Of a DNA stretch of 64,000 bases, positions 18,808 to 27,890 are shown piece by piece. The DNA is from Bradyrhizobium sp. Arg816 (GTDB lineage Bacteria > Pseudomonadota > Alphaproteobacteria > Rhizobiales > Xanthobacteraceae). Position 1 is the first letter of the stretch; every line of letters begins with the position of its first letter. The notes under the pieces were generated by a model. It worked only from the letters and a program-made list of their open reading frames with translations. It did not search any database and was not told where the DNA came from. Made by a program: the position numbers and the translations under genes. The stretch lies in contig NZ_JAPRAQ010000005.1 of NCBI RefSeq assembly GCF_029989365.1, forward strand, positions 248,001 to 312,000. Direction: 5' to 3'.

Positions 18808-19008
18808 CTAGAACAGTTTGTCGAGTTCCGGAGCATGTGCGTCTAGAAAGTTCGCTAGGTCAAAGGCTGTAACGGGATGGATAGCCGAAAATGTTCGACG
18901 GGCTGAACCTCGTTTTGACGCGTTGTAGATCGCCGACCGCGAGGGTTGCTTCTGGTCGGACAAATAGTCAAAGGAGTTTTCTGCGAAAAACCGAGCTATC
19001 TGCTCCAT
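18808..19008 (-). CDS. possible small hypothetical protein
   Basis: A 66-codon frame begins MEQIARFFAENSFDYLSDQK. It has no ribosome site, no signal peptide and no family I recognise. It is listed only because the composition is protein-like and the surrounding 400 bases contain nothing else. Confidence 0.2.
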   Translation of the reverse strand: MEQIARFFAENSFDYLSDQKQPSRSAIYNASKRGSARRTFSAIHPVTAFDLANFLDAHAPELDKLF

Positions 19009-19128
19009 ATGAAAGGGAGGCGGCAGATTTTCTGGTAGAAACCAATCCGCAGCAAATCTTCCTTTAGCGACATCGATGTGGTCTCACCAGTTTGCTAGAA
19101 TTCAAGGAGGTCATCACCCGCTTCCGCT

Positions 19129-19377
19129 TTAGCGTGCCATCACTTTCAGGTGTTCGTCGACAATCGCTGCCGTCACGTCAGTCGGATAGTACAACGGTGC
19201 CGCGCCTCCCGGTCGTGAATAAGCGCTTCTACTGCCGCAGGCCCGACCGTTGAGCATCAGATCGTCCGGGCAAGCGCATGGGTGACCCGTGGCGTGGTAC
19301 CGATCTCGACTTGCCTTGATAATGATAGCCGCTATGGCCGCCGCAGTAAGCGCAACTTCGACCTTACGCGTTGTCAT
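19129..19377 (-). CDS. small Cys-containing protein with N-terminal hydrophobic segment
   Basis: An 82-residue protein from ATG 19377: MTTRKVEVALTAAAIAAIII is a signal or anchor helix. It is followed by a Cys-rich stretch (HATGHPCACPDDLMLNGRAC) and SRPGGAAPLYYPTDVTAAIV. I recognise this as a conserved rhizobial family with three to four cysteines, probably periplasmic; function unknown. The start lies beside a repeat 14-mer at 19380-19393 that also occurs at 6292-6305. Confidence 0.6.
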   Translation of the reverse strand: MTTRKVEVALTAAAIAAIIIKASRDRYHATGHPCACPDDLMLNGRACGSRSAYSRPGGAAPLYYPTDVTAAIVDEHLKVMAR

Positions 19378-19450
19378 GCAAACCTTATCAGTGGCTAACG
19401 CGACTGGCATTGGTGGCAAACACCTTGCCGCAGTAGTTCGGACTAATCAT

Positions 19451-19984
19451 TCATGCGCCCGGAGCCATCGACTGAAAGACTTCGTCGCGCAGATAGAAGT
19501 GGTGGAAGAGAGCCGCGGCTGCATGCACACCGGCAACCCAGAGGATGGCGCTTCCGAGGGTAGTGTGTATTTCCATGATCAGTTGCCCCAGTCCATGCGC
19601 CTTCGTTATCTGGGGGGCAATGTCGAATCCGGGAAGGGTGACGGGAATCCCCTCGAACCAGGTACCGAGCACCGCCGTTGCTGGAATCGCGATGAGGAGT
19701 GCATAAAGCGCGAAGTGGACGACCTTCGCCGCCGCAGCCATCCATCGCGGCATCGGTTGCTTCGCGGGCGCGCTGTCGATCAGCCGCCATAGCAGCCGCA
19801 GTACGACGACAATGAAGACGAGCACCCCGAGCGTCTCGTGAATCCTACGGAGCCCATCCGCGGCGCCGGAATAGAGCGAATAGCCGTCACCCTTGCTCAG
19901 CACAAAGGCGGCGAGAACCAGCACGACGGTCAGCCAATGGAGGGCCTGGGCGCCCGCGCCGTAGCGAGAGGAAGTGCTGCGCAA
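19451..19984 (-). CDS. cytochrome b561 (CybB-type)
   Basis: This 177-residue four-helix membrane protein has the pattern of bacterial cytochrome b561: ALHWLTVVLVLAAFVLS with the first heme-ligand His, RRIHETLGVLVFIVVVLRLL, KVVHFALYALLIAIPATAVL, and near the end MEIHTTLGSAILWVAGVHAA with two histidines. It binds two b hemes and moves electrons between the quinone pool and periplasmic acceptors. The start is TTG 19984. A small secreted protein lies downstream. Confidence 0.8.
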   Translation of the reverse strand: MRSTSSRYGAGAQALHWLTVVLVLAAFVLSKGDGYSLYSGAADGLRRIHETLGVLVFIVVVLRLLWRLIDSAPAKQPMPRWMAAAAKVVHFALYALLIAIPATAVLGTWFEGIPVTLPGFDIAPQITKAHGLGQLIMEIHTTLGSAILWVAGVHAAAALFHHFYLRDEVFQSMAPGA

Positions 19985-20005
19985 ACCGATTACCTAACTC
20001 CGATC

Positions 20006-20266
20006 TTAAGCCCGCCGCAGCGGTCGATGAACTGTGGCGGCGGGTCGCCAGAAATCAAATAGCGGCGCCAAGTGCCGGATGTTGAGCAGCGAATGATTGA
20101 CCTCGAATGCAAGGATCGACGGCAGCACAGCGCCGCTCTTGCTTTCTTGAGCGCCTGCGGGTGCAGCCCGCCCGACAGCACTCTCCGTCACGCCGCCAAT
20201 TTCGGCAGCTCCGAGACCCATAAGTAGCTTGAGTCGCAGCATCGAGAATCGAACATCGTCGGTCAA
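20006..20266 (-). CDS. small hypothetical protein
   Basis: An 86-codon frame starts at TTG 20266 with a good AAAGGAG eight bases upstream (LTDDVRFSMLRLKLLMGLGA). It shows no recognised domain. The ribosome site and its position just before cytochrome b561 on the same strand argue that it is translated, but the downstream half reads like eroded sequence. Confidence 0.35.
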   Translation of the reverse strand: MTDDVRFSMLRLKLLMGLGAAEIGGVTESAVGRAAPAGAQESKSGAVLPSILAFEVNHSLLNIRHLAPLFDFWRPAATVHRPLRRA

Positions 20267-20306
20267 GGGGTTTTCTCCTTTCCACGCTCTAAGATGGAAC
20301 CGATCC

Positions 20307-20708
20307 TCACATGGCAGTCCGCGTGTCGAGGTTCGCTCGCTGGGCGGCGCTCACCTCGGGCGTGTTGAGAACTGAGGTCGTCTGCAAAACCGCAACGACG
20401 AGAACCCAGTGATACCCGGCGTCAAGCCCAGTGAAATGGAAAGCGGAGGTGGCAGTGATGGAGACCACACCCAATGCGCGGTCCATCCAGAGATGCAGCC
20501 AGTAACTGATGACCCAGACGAGCCCCGTCAGGTGATCCGTGAGTGCCGGCAGCAGCAGTGCCGTAACACGGGTCACCATCGAAAGCCACAGCGCGACAGA
20601 ACTGCTCTTGCCTAGCTTCAGCAGAAATGGCGCGACCATCAAAACGAAGGCGACGGGATAGTCGATTAGGTAAGTGCGGATAGAGTTGGTGATGAAGCGA
20701 AAGGGCAT
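20307..20708 (-). CDS. four-helix membrane protein (SPW-like), paralogue 2
   Basis: This 133-residue protein is clearly related to the one at 16010-16408 (MPFRFITNSIRTYLIDYPVA versus MSFRFISKSIHAYLIDYPIA; YWLHLWMDRALGVVSI). Four hydrophobic helices are present. ATG 20708 has AGGAGTT upstream. An alternative in-frame start further upstream lacks a ribosome site. Confidence 0.65.
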   Translation of the reverse strand: MPFRFITNSIRTYLIDYPVAFVLMVAPFLLKLGKSSSVALWLSMVTRVTALLLPALTDHLTGLVWVISYWLHLWMDRALGVVSITATSAFHFTGLDAGYHWVLVVAVLQTTSVLNTPEVSAAQRANLDTRTAM

Positions 20709-21082
20709 GGGGTAACTCCTGCATGCTGGGCTGCTCGATCGAGTTCTTTGGACATCGAGAGTAGGGCCTGCGCACACGAGCGGTGGATCGACCGCGTTGT
20801 GATCGAGTGGCTACCCGTGCTGCCACCAAGTGTCGATGTGATGTATAGTGAGGGTATTCGCGTCTGAGCGCCGTTAGAAATGGCGGATCGTTATCGTTTT
20901 CATTCTCTCCGGCGCGCGCGTCTGAAGCTTTCAGACGCCAACGACCCCCGCGCAGGAGGTCAGAGCAAGCGCGCGAGTAGAAATCTCTTCCATTCGAACG
21001 CTCCCGGTTTGTCCATCCAAACTGATGCCAACCTAGATGCCGTAATGGGCCCAGCTCCGAGCAAAGGGTGATGATGGTGGCT

Positions 21083-21490
21083 GGAGGAGGCGAAGGTCGC
21101 GAGCGAACCCGACGCCTTAGTTGAATTTTTTAAGACACTTGGCTTTGCGGTGAAGCGGATCGGGCTGGAGGCTAGGCCATTGTCGCAATGGCTGCATGCG
21201 GGGCTAAAAGGAGCAGGATACGAAACGGTTCTGCTGGAAACGCGGCATGTAAAGGCCGCATTATCTGCGATGACAGTCAAGACGGATCGCAAGGATGCGC
21301 GCGGGCTCGCCCAGTTGATCCGGATGGGTTGGTTCCGGCCGGTACACGCAAAGTCGGTCGATGCGCAGGAGATCCGGGCACTCCTGATCGCACGCAAACA
21401 GCTTCTTGGGCGGCTGATCGATGTGGAATTGAGTATCCGCGGGATATTGCGTGGCTTTGGGCTGAAGGTTGACCCGGTCACGCGGAAGAA
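21083..21490 (+). mobile_element. IS110-family transposase fragment
   Basis: The plus frame reads DALVEFFKTLGFAVKRIGLE, then the diagnostic ETRHVKAALSAMTVKTDRKD and ARGLAQLIRMGWFRPVH, continuing to IRGILRGFGLKVDPVTRKN. This is the RuvC-like DEDD half of an IS110 transposase. The first 40 or so residues and the entire C-terminal Ser-containing domain are missing. The homology stops abruptly at about 21490, where antisense cupin sequence begins, so it is a relic of a deletion or insertion event. Confidence 0.75.
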
Positions 21491-21509
21491 TTGCATTCCG
21501 TCTGAAGGC

Positions 21510-21929
21510 TTACTTGATGGACGTGGTCAGAGGGTTGTGATTGGTGTCGAGGACGAAGATAGCGAGCAGCTTTGCCGGCTCGGTCTTGCTCGCGTTGCGG
21601 CTGATCGAATGGATAGCGCCGGGCGGTTCGGACCAGCTCTCGCCTGCCAGATAGATTCGCGTCTCACCGTCATTCACCTTCGACTCAATCGCGCCCGAAA
21701 TCACATAGGCGTAGATGAAAGCCGACTTCGCGTGGGTGTGGGGCACGGAGGCCGCGCCGGGCGCGTAATCGACTTCCACGGCGATTAGCGACTTGCCAGG
21801 GATATTGGGAATGGCCGCCTCGAAGTTCTTCGTGGCGGTTTCCGCTTCGCTATCATGGACGTTGATTGGGCCGGCCATCGAGAAGGCGGGGGCGACGCGG
21901 GTGGCGGCGATAACGGTTCGGAACTTCAT
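21510..21929 (-). CDS. secreted cupin-domain protein
   Basis: A 139-residue protein with a weak N-terminal signal (MKFRTVIAATRVAPAFSMAG) and a single cupin: VPHTHAKSAFIYAYVISGAI holds the metal-binding His motif, and GESWSEPPGAIHSISRN the second motif. This is the small periplasmic cupin type often found beside redox genes; the substrate is unknown. An AGGAGAAAACCC ribosome site precedes ATG 21929. Its 3' end abuts the IS110 relic. Confidence 0.75.
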   Translation of the reverse strand: MKFRTVIAATRVAPAFSMAGPINVHDSEAETATKNFEAAIPNIPGKSLIAVEVDYAPGAASVPHTHAKSAFIYAYVISGAIESKVNDGETRIYLAGESWSEPPGAIHSISRNASKTEPAKLLAIFVLDTNHNPLTTSIK

Positions 21930-21976
21930 GGGTTTTCTCCTGTTGCCTAGGTTGGTCTTCGTTCTTCATTCGCGAG

Positions 21977-23140
21977 TCACGAAGCCAAAACACCGATCCT
22001 GACGACGCACATTCCCGCGATGATCGCGGCCGCGACGATGGCGCTCATCGCGACGCAGACATCCCAAAGGCGATCGGCATTACGTTGATCGACGCCATGC
22101 GCGATCAGCACCACTCTCAGCCCTGAAGCAAGGTGGCTCAGGACGAAGAAGACGCCGAGCGCGTAGTGAGGCAGTAGACGGATATTCCATGCGTCATGAA
22201 TGAGCCCAGTCGGGGCTCCGATCGCGAAATTCCAATCTGTCGGTTTGCCGAGGAAGCTTCGCGCGTAGACGAAGACCGAGTTCATGTGGCCGAGAATGAA
22301 CAGTGATAGATAGGCTCCCGAAGCGACCTGGTAGGTCCGCTGGAAGTCATGCGCTGCAGCGCTCCAGTGCCATGCCAGAAAGAGGCCAGTGCCGATCTGG
22401 AAAAGCATGGCCGCCACCAATAACGGTTCACCTACGGCAGAGCGATAAACCAGGCGTCCGATCTTCATAACGGCTGCATGCGCATCCGGCCCTATCAAGC
22501 CGAACAGATGATTGGTAAGATGAAATACCACGTATAGGCACAGGACGGCGGCCGTTACCCCGTGGACAACCCGCCAATCTCCGACTGCAGGCATAGCTGC
22601 AGCGACCGGATCTCGGGCAGACTGCGACCAGATCGCGATTGCGAGCCAAATCGCACACCAGACGACCTCGTCGGGAATGGGGCTTTTGATCAAGACCTGG
22701 ACAACCCCGAGAAAGACATAGAGTGTTGGTGACATTACGCTGGCATAGGCGAGGCGTCTTGAACCGGGATTCGACGTGAGACGGCATGCCAGAGCGATCC
22801 CAAGAAACGGCACGACGAACGCAACGACCAGGATGAAGGTCGCGCTGGCGATTGCGAGCGGTGGCGGGCTTACGGCCTGCGTGCTGACGACGGCATGAAA
22901 AGCCTTGAGCAGAAATGGATAACAAATCGCCGCCGCTGCGGGAACCACAGCCAAATAGTCAAGGCGATTGTCAAGAGGCGTCCTGCGATTCTGCGGGCGA
23001 ACAAATGCTTCCATCACAAATCTATAGAGCCACAATAAAGAAACCGGCGTACGAGACGATTTCCAAGACAGGTGTGAAGACTTGCCTTCGCGTATTGCGT
23101 TACGATCGTGCATCGATTCTTTATTGTTCGATGACCACAT
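21977..23140 (-). CDS. multi-pass membrane protein with cytochrome b-like features
   Basis: About 387 residues with some nine to ten hydrophobic segments. Several carry His residues in membrane context: HGVTAAVLCLYVVFHLTNHL, LFILGHMNSVFVYARSF, LLPHYALGVFFVLSHLASGL. The spacing is reminiscent of succinate dehydrogenase/cytochrome b-type heme-binding bundles, but I cannot name a family. ATG 23140 follows directly on a relic of a 2Fe-2S subunit with which it shares a continuous frame, so an N-terminally extended start would be artificial. Confidence 0.6.
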   Translation of the reverse strand: MWSSNNKESMHDRNAIREGKSSHLSWKSSRTPVSLLWLYRFVMEAFVRPQNRRTPLDNRLDYLAVVPAAAAICYPFLLKAFHAVVSTQAVSPPPLAIASATFILVVAFVVPFLGIALACRLTSNPGSRRLAYASVMSPTLYVFLGVVQVLIKSPIPDEVVWCAIWLAIAIWSQSARDPVAAAMPAVGDWRVVHGVTAAVLCLYVVFHLTNHLFGLIGPDAHAAVMKIGRLVYRSAVGEPLLVAAMLFQIGTGLFLAWHWSAAAHDFQRTYQVASGAYLSLFILGHMNSVFVYARSFLGKPTDWNFAIGAPTGLIHDAWNIRLLPHYALGVFFVLSHLASGLRVVLIAHGVDQRNADRLWDVCVAMSAIVAAAIIAGMCVVRIGVLAS

Positions 23141-23149
23141 AAACTCACA

Positions 23150-23290
23150 CTTTCTCAAAGACACAGCGCCTGGCCGCAACCGAACCTGGCTTCGGTCATG
23201 CCGAACACGTCGCGCAATACCCAAAGCGGGGGTGTCGCCGTCGACATCGACATCATGAGGTTTGCCGTTGATCTTCAACGTGAATGCTAT
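23150..23290 (-). pseudogene. 5' relic of a 2Fe-2S (isoquinoline oxidoreductase alpha-type) subunit
   Basis: LKINGKPHDVDVDGDTP in one frame is followed, one base out of frame, by PLWVLRDVFGMTEARFGCGQ ALCL and TGA. This is the plant-type ferredoxin N-terminus of IorA/CoxS-like subunits, with its first two cluster cysteines. The rest of the subunit is missing. Confidence 0.6.
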
Positions 23291-23381
23291 GGGTGCCTCT
23301 TTTTGGCAGGGAGCTGACAGGATGCGGCTGGCCGACCTGGACAGCGCCGGCCGGCTGCGTGCATCAATGGGCGTGCGTCGC

Positions 23382-24299
23382 TCAGGAACGAACGCGGATG
23401 ATCGTCTTCCCCTTGCGTCGCTCGGTCGGGTTTAGGGCGGCAACGGCGTCGTCGAGGGTCGAGACGTTGCCTATGTTCGTCCGCAGTCGTCCATCCCGCA
23501 CCCGCTGGACGATCTCACTCAGTTGGGCACGATCGGACTCGACGACGAAGTCGACCGCGGAGCCGTCGTCGGGCCGTGCTTCGACCGGCCCGACGATGGA
23601 CACCAGCGTTCCTCCGGCTCGAACCAGGCCTGCGGACCGCTTCCCGATGTCGCCGCCGATGCCATCGATCACCAGATCGACACCGCCGACGTCTTCCAGG
23701 ACGTCGTTGTCGAGGTCGACGAACTCCTTCGCGCCGGATTCGAGCACCTTCTGACGGTCGGCGGCGCGTCCGGTGCCGATGACGTAGGCGCCGAACTCTC
23801 GTGCGAGCTGCGTCACCATAGAACCGACTGCGCCCGCCGCGCCGTGCATGAGTATGCTCTGCCCCGCCTGAAGGCGGCCATGCGGGAACAGCCCCTGCCA
23901 CGCGGTGAGGCCCGAGATTGGCAGACTCGCGCCCACCGTGAAGTCGACGTCGCCCGGGAGTGGCGCGAGGTTGCGTGCCTCGATGGCTACATACTCCGCC
24001 AGGGTGCCGTCGCGATACCAGTCGGCGAGGCCGAACACGCGCTGTCCCACCGACAGCCCCGTCGTGCCGTAGCCGAGAGCGGCGACCACTCCGGCCAGCT
24101 CGTGGCCGGGGATCGACGGTGTTCGATCACGGTCGAGGCGATCGGTCCAGGTCGAGGGCCACTCCAGCTCAGTCGGCACGAATCCCGACGCATGAACCTG
24201 AACGACGACGTCGTTTATTGCCGCCTGCGGCTCAGGCCGCTCCACCAGCTTCATCCCTGTCGTTCCCGCAGCCGGGTCCGTTACCACGATTGCTTTCAT
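23382..24299 (-). CDS. zinc-independent MDR oxidoreductase (quinone reductase-like), copy 1
   Basis: A 305-residue medium-chain NADP-dependent reductase: an N-terminal GroES-like domain (KAIVVTDPAAGTTGMKLVER, GHELAGVVAALGYG) and a Rossmann fold with HGAAGAVGSMVTQLAREFGA, ending GKTIIRVRS. No catalytic zinc ligands are apparent, as in quinone oxidoreductases. ATG 24299 has GGAG nine bases upstream; an ATG five codons earlier lacks one. It is about 80% identical by eye to the gene directly upstream at 24365-25285, a tandem duplication. Confidence 0.8.
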   Translation of the reverse strand: MKAIVVTDPAAGTTGMKLVERPEPQAAINDVVVQVHASGFVPTELEWPSTWTDRLDRDRTPSIPGHELAGVVAALGYGTTGLSVGQRVFGLADWYRDGTLAEYVAIEARNLAPLPGDVDFTVGASLPISGLTAWQGLFPHGRLQAGQSILMHGAAGAVGSMVTQLAREFGAYVIGTGRAADRQKVLESGAKEFVDLDNDVLEDVGGVDLVIDGIGGDIGKRSAGLVRAGGTLVSIVGPVEARPDDGSAVDFVVESDRAQLSEIVQRVRDGRLRTNIGNVSTLDDAVAALNPTERRKGKTIIRVRS

Positions 24300-24364
24300 G
24301 TGAATTGTCTCCATGGGTGATTGTTCTTCTTGGTGGAAATGTTGCTTGGATGAGCGCATGTCGC

Positions 24365-25285
24365 TCACGGACGAACGCGGATGATCGTCTTCCCCTTGCG
24401 TCGCCCGGCCCGGTTGAAGGCGGCGACGGCATCGTCGAGGGGCGAGACGGTGCCGATGTTCGTCCGCAATCGCCCGTCCCGCACGCGCCGGATGATCTCA
24501 CTCAATTGGGCGCGATCGGACACGACAACAAAGTCGATCGTCAGGCCGTCGGCGGGCCGTGCCTCGGTCGGCCCGGCGATCGTCACCAGCGTTCCTCCGG
24601 CTCGGATCACGGCTGCGGACCGCTTCGCGATGTCGCCGCCGAAGACATCGAACACCAGATGGACTCCGCCGACGTCTTCCAGGGCGTCGTTCTCGAGGTC
24701 GACGAACTCCTGCGCGCCGAAGTCGAGCACCGTCTGACGGTGGGCAGCGCGTCCGGTACCGATGACGTAGGCGCCGGCCTCACGTGCGAGCTGGGTTACC
24801 ACCGAACCGACTGCGCCGGCCGCGCCGTGCACGAGGACGCTCTGCCCCGCCTGAAGGCGGCCGTGCCCGAACAGTCCCTGCCACGCGGTCAGGCCCGGCA
24901 TCGCCACGCTCGCACCCACCGTGAAGTCGACGTCGCCCGGCAGCGGCGCGAGGTTGCGTGCCTCGACGGCCACATGCTCCGCCAGGGTGCCGCCGCGATA
25001 CGAATCTGTAAGGCCGAACACCCGCTGTCCCACCGACAGCCCCGTCGTGCCATAGCCGAGGGCGGTGACCACACCAGCCAGCTCTTGCCCGGGAATCACC
25101 GGCGTCCGGTCACGGCCGAGGCGATCGATCCAGGTCGAGGGCCATGACAGCTCATCCCAGGTGAATCCCGACGCATGAACCTGAACGCGGACGTCGTTTA
25201 TAGCTGGCTGCGGCTCGGGTCGCTCCGCCAGCTTCATCCCGACCGTTCCCGCAGTTTGGTCCGTTACCACGATCGCCTTCATCAT
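24365..25285 (-). CDS. zinc-independent MDR oxidoreductase, copy 2
   Basis: The protein has the same domain order as copy 1 (MKAIVVTDQTAGTVGMKLAE; HGAAGAVGSVVTQLAREAGA; same GKTIIRVRP end), 306 residues. The two genes are 65 bases apart on one strand and are likely cotranscribed. Differences are spread along the length with both cofactor motifs kept, so both copies look functional. The substrate is unknown. Confidence 0.8.
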   Translation of the reverse strand: MMKAIVVTDQTAGTVGMKLAERPEPQPAINDVRVQVHASGFTWDELSWPSTWIDRLGRDRTPVIPGQELAGVVTALGYGTTGLSVGQRVFGLTDSYRGGTLAEHVAVEARNLAPLPGDVDFTVGASVAMPGLTAWQGLFGHGRLQAGQSVLVHGAAGAVGSVVTQLAREAGAYVIGTGRAAHRQTVLDFGAQEFVDLENDALEDVGGVHLVFDVFGGDIAKRSAAVIRAGGTLVTIAGPTEARPADGLTIDFVVVSDRAQLSEIIRRVRDGRLRTNIGTVSPLDDAVAAFNRAGRRKGKTIIRVRP

Positions 25286-25748
25286 CTACCGCCCGATGTG
25301 TGGGATGTCGTCATTTCCCTTTTGCGCATGAGCGAAAATAGAACGGTGAAGATCGATGATCCAATGACCTTCGGCTATGGAATCGATGCCGCCAACTCGG
25401 TGTGCAAAAATCAGCGGTGCGGAATAAACGTCTGCTTCTCACGCCAAAGGGCCGCCGTCATATTGATGATCTACCGCTCGGCCCCCTTGGCTTGGAAAAA
25501 ATCTCATTGAGGGGCTTCGATTTTGCCATTCGATCCTCCGGAGATGCATATGGTTTTACATGCTCGACCGCGGAGACAATCGTGGAACCCTGATGTGGTG
25601 CTAAATTACCCTAGCCTTGCCGGTACATCCGAAAAGCCCAGACGCGTTCCCGAGAATCGTGCCTGGGTGCATCTAGGCTTTGACGTCAAGCCCGCGTCAC
25701 ACGACCCCTCTGAGCACTCTCGGAGAAAGTCGATGCGACCGGATAGAG
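25286..25748. other. no recognisable gene
   Basis: Short frames only; nothing supports coding. It likely contains the promoter of the MDR pair on its left side. Confidence 0.4.
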
Positions 25749-26297
25749 TCAGATCGGGCCAACCCGTGTAACGGCGGGAAAGTCATTTTCAGGATCGAAC
25801 ACGTTATTGAAAAAATTCGTTAGGGAGTACATAGCCACCAGCGCGACGATCTCCATGACATTCGCATCCGTGTAGCCTGCATCACGAACGGCTTTCAGAT
25901 CGGCGTCACTGACCTTGCCGCGGGTCTCGATCACTTTGCGCGCAAACTGGATGGCGGCGTCCCGCTTCGGGTCGATGGCATGGCCCTTCCGAGCGAGAAT
26001 GATTTCATCTGCCGGCAGCTTGGCCATATGCTCGGCGGTAAAGCTGTGAACCGACAGGCAGTAGTCGCAGCCATTCATTTCGGAGACAGCGAGGCCGATG
26101 CTGTCACGGGTCTTCACGTCGAGCGCCTTGCTCAAGGAGCCGAGCAGGGCGGCCCACGCGTTGAACGCGATCGAGCTCTGCGCGAATGTCGCTATCATAT
26201 TTGGGGTGAACCCGATGTTCTTGGTGAACGCATCGAGAGTCGGTTTACTATCGGCCGGCACTTGTTCCGGCTTTAGAGCTGCATTTCTTGGCATCAT
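25749..26297 (-). CDS. carboxymuconolactone decarboxylase / AhpD-like protein
   Basis: 182 residues. The central helix carries MNGCDYCLSVHSFTAEHMAK, the CxxC-x3-H redox motif of AhpD-like alkylhydroperoxidases. The fold continues with ALDVKTRDSIGLAVSE before it and GYTDANVMEIVALVAMYSLT after. It could act as a peroxidase or peroxide-linked reductase. A 5'-truncated copy lies at 18453-18683. Start ATG ATG at 26292-26297; the nitroreductase gene lies 32 bases upstream on the same strand, so the two probably form an operon. Confidence 0.8.
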   Translation of the reverse strand: MMPRNAALKPEQVPADSKPTLDAFTKNIGFTPNMIATFAQSSIAFNAWAALLGSLSKALDVKTRDSIGLAVSEMNGCDYCLSVHSFTAEHMAKLPADEIILARKGHAIDPKRDAAIQFARKVIETRGKVSDADLKAVRDAGYTDANVMEIVALVAMYSLTNFFNNVFDPENDFPAVTRVGPI

Positions 26298-26329
26298 AGT
26301 CTTTCGTAAGCTACGGGCTTTACTAATGC

Positions 26330-26965
26330 TTATACGAGATCCAGCACGTCGGCGACCGGACGGCGCGGCTTCTGCGCCCAGTTTCCCGGACGCTCCGGCC
26401 CCACGGACAACAACATGACCGGCACTTCGTCCTCGGCCAGTCTGAACTCGCGGTGCACCGCTTCGGCATCGAAACCGATCATCGGCGTCGAACCCAGGCC
26501 CAGCGAGCGGGCCGCATAAATCATTGCCGCCGCGCCAAACGTGCCGGTGCGTACTGCCTCGTCGCGCTGGCGCTGCGGGTACTCCATGTACAGATCGCGT
26601 GCAGGGATTTCCCATTCCGACACCATGTTCGCCTGCATGATGCCCGCTTCCACTAGCGGTGCCAGACGCTCCGGTACTACGGTGGAATCGGCCAACTGGC
26701 CGCAGACGATGAAGGTAACGGCTGCTTCGGTGATCGCGGGCTGATCCCAAGCGATCGGACGCAACCGAGCCTTGGCTTCAGGCGAGCGTGCGGCGATGAA
26801 GCGCCAGTTCTGCAGGTGGAAGGATGTCGGCGCGGCGGTGCCGATTCGCACGAGCTCGCGGATTTGGTCGTCGCTCAAGCTGGCGGCAGGGTCGTAGTAC
26901 TTGGCGGCGCTGCGGCTCAGGATACACTCTATAACGGCGTTGGTGATGGTGGTTCCGTTGGTCAT
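26330..26965 (-). CDS. nitroreductase-family protein
   Basis: A 211-residue FMN-dependent nitroreductase: SRSAAKYYDPAASLSDDQIR at the N-terminus, APTSFHLQNWRFIAARS (FMN phosphate and substrate region), and a late GAAAMIYAARSLGLGSTPMI motif. Such enzymes reduce nitroaromatics, quinones or enones with NAD(P)H. It is followed on the same strand by the AhpD-like gene. ATG at 26965 is the natural start. Confidence 0.8.
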   Translation of the reverse strand: MTNGTTITNAVIECILSRSAAKYYDPAASLSDDQIRELVRIGTAAPTSFHLQNWRFIAARSPEAKARLRPIAWDQPAITEAAVTFIVCGQLADSTVVPERLAPLVEAGIMQANMVSEWEIPARDLYMEYPQRQRDEAVRTGTFGAAAMIYAARSLGLGSTPMIGFDAEAVHREFRLAEDEVPVMLLSVGPERPGNWAQKPRRPVADVLDLV

Positions 26966-27530
26966 GATGATTCCTATGGGTGAAGGGATAGGTTAAGATA
27001 CGAAAGTGCTTTCGCGTCTTTTTGCTGAAAATGCCGCGGCGATGGGGCCCGTTCGGCGTCTAATGGCAACGCCATGGGTAATTTCCGAAAGCGAAGGCAG
27101 AACAGTGTGACCTCGTTTCGAGAACTGCTCGGTGCAGGGCGGCGGCTTGACCAAGTGACGCATCAGCGAACACACGTTCGCGGTCGGACCGACTGGAGCC
27201 GCTTCGCTGCTCTACGCGAGCGCCACCACGGTGGCCGCGACTAGCGAGACCGCAACAGCTGGGCCGACGGTCTCTGGTGATTTCATTGGGGGCTCCTTTG
27301 TTGCCCGCGCACGGCACCGTGGCTCCGCGCAATGGCTTCATTCAAAGTCGAGGCGGCCGCGTGTTCGGCCGACCCAGTGAACCTCACGATCGGACGCAGC
27401 CGGCGAAATTTGAAATTCCGTTTTGGCATGCATTCGATAAGCGTGGGGCATCGTCGCTCAAAAGCGCTGTGCGCGTGCCTCCCGGCGGTCCGCGGTCAAC
27501 CATCGAGGCCGTGCCGAATTCGGACCGGGC
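26966..27530. other. intergenic with a short hydrophobic ORF and a dispersed repeat
   Basis: On the minus strand AAAGGAGCCCCCA precedes ATG 27286, opening a 24-codon hydrophobic frame (KSPETVGPAVAVSLVAATVV) ended by TAG. The same frame continues open past the stop to 26993. 27299-27436 is a diverged copy of sequence at 49917-50054 (separate entry). Confidence 0.35.
27299..27436 (-). repeat. dispersed repeat with degenerate small ORF, copy A
   Basis: About 138 bases match 49917-50054 at roughly three quarters of positions. On the minus strand both encode MHxxxEFxISxAASDREVH; here the frame is broken after about 30 codons, in the other copy it stays open. See the intact copy at 49805-50050. 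Confidence 0.5.
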
Positions 27531-27534
27531 GGCG

Positions 27535-27890
27535 TAGCTGAAGGAAAAGCAGGAGATCCTGGAGTCGGTCGACCTCGTCGCGTGCATGGACAAGGTCGCG
27601 CGGCTTCTCGCCGTGCGCATAGAGGTCCTGCGCCTCAGCAACGAGATCGGCCGCCAGAACCAAGGCGACGCTCGACGAGCGGCAGCGCAAGGCAGTTTTC
27701 CGAGCAGGCGACGATCCAGCGCGAGCTGGGCGAGGGGGGACGGCAAGCCCAGGAGGTCGCGGAGCTGGCTTCGGCGATCGCGACAGCGAACATGCCGGAG
27801 GAGGCAAAATGCCACGCGCTGAAGGAGCTCCAGTGTTACGAGCGCATGCCCGAGGGCGCCGCCGAACAACACCCTTTACCCCTTCCTCCG
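27535..27890 (+). pseudogene. lon: Lon protease fragment with frameshifts
   Basis: The plus strand reads KEKQEILESVDLVACMDKVA and LLAVRIEVLRLSNEIGRQ. Then, in a second frame, TKATLDERQRKAVF, and in a third, EQATIQRELGEGGRQAQEVA to HALKELQCYERMPEGAAE. This is the helical linker between the Lon N-domain and AAA module. The ATPase and protease domains are absent. Two shifts in about 350 bases show it is a relic; a functional lon must lie elsewhere. Confidence 0.65.
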
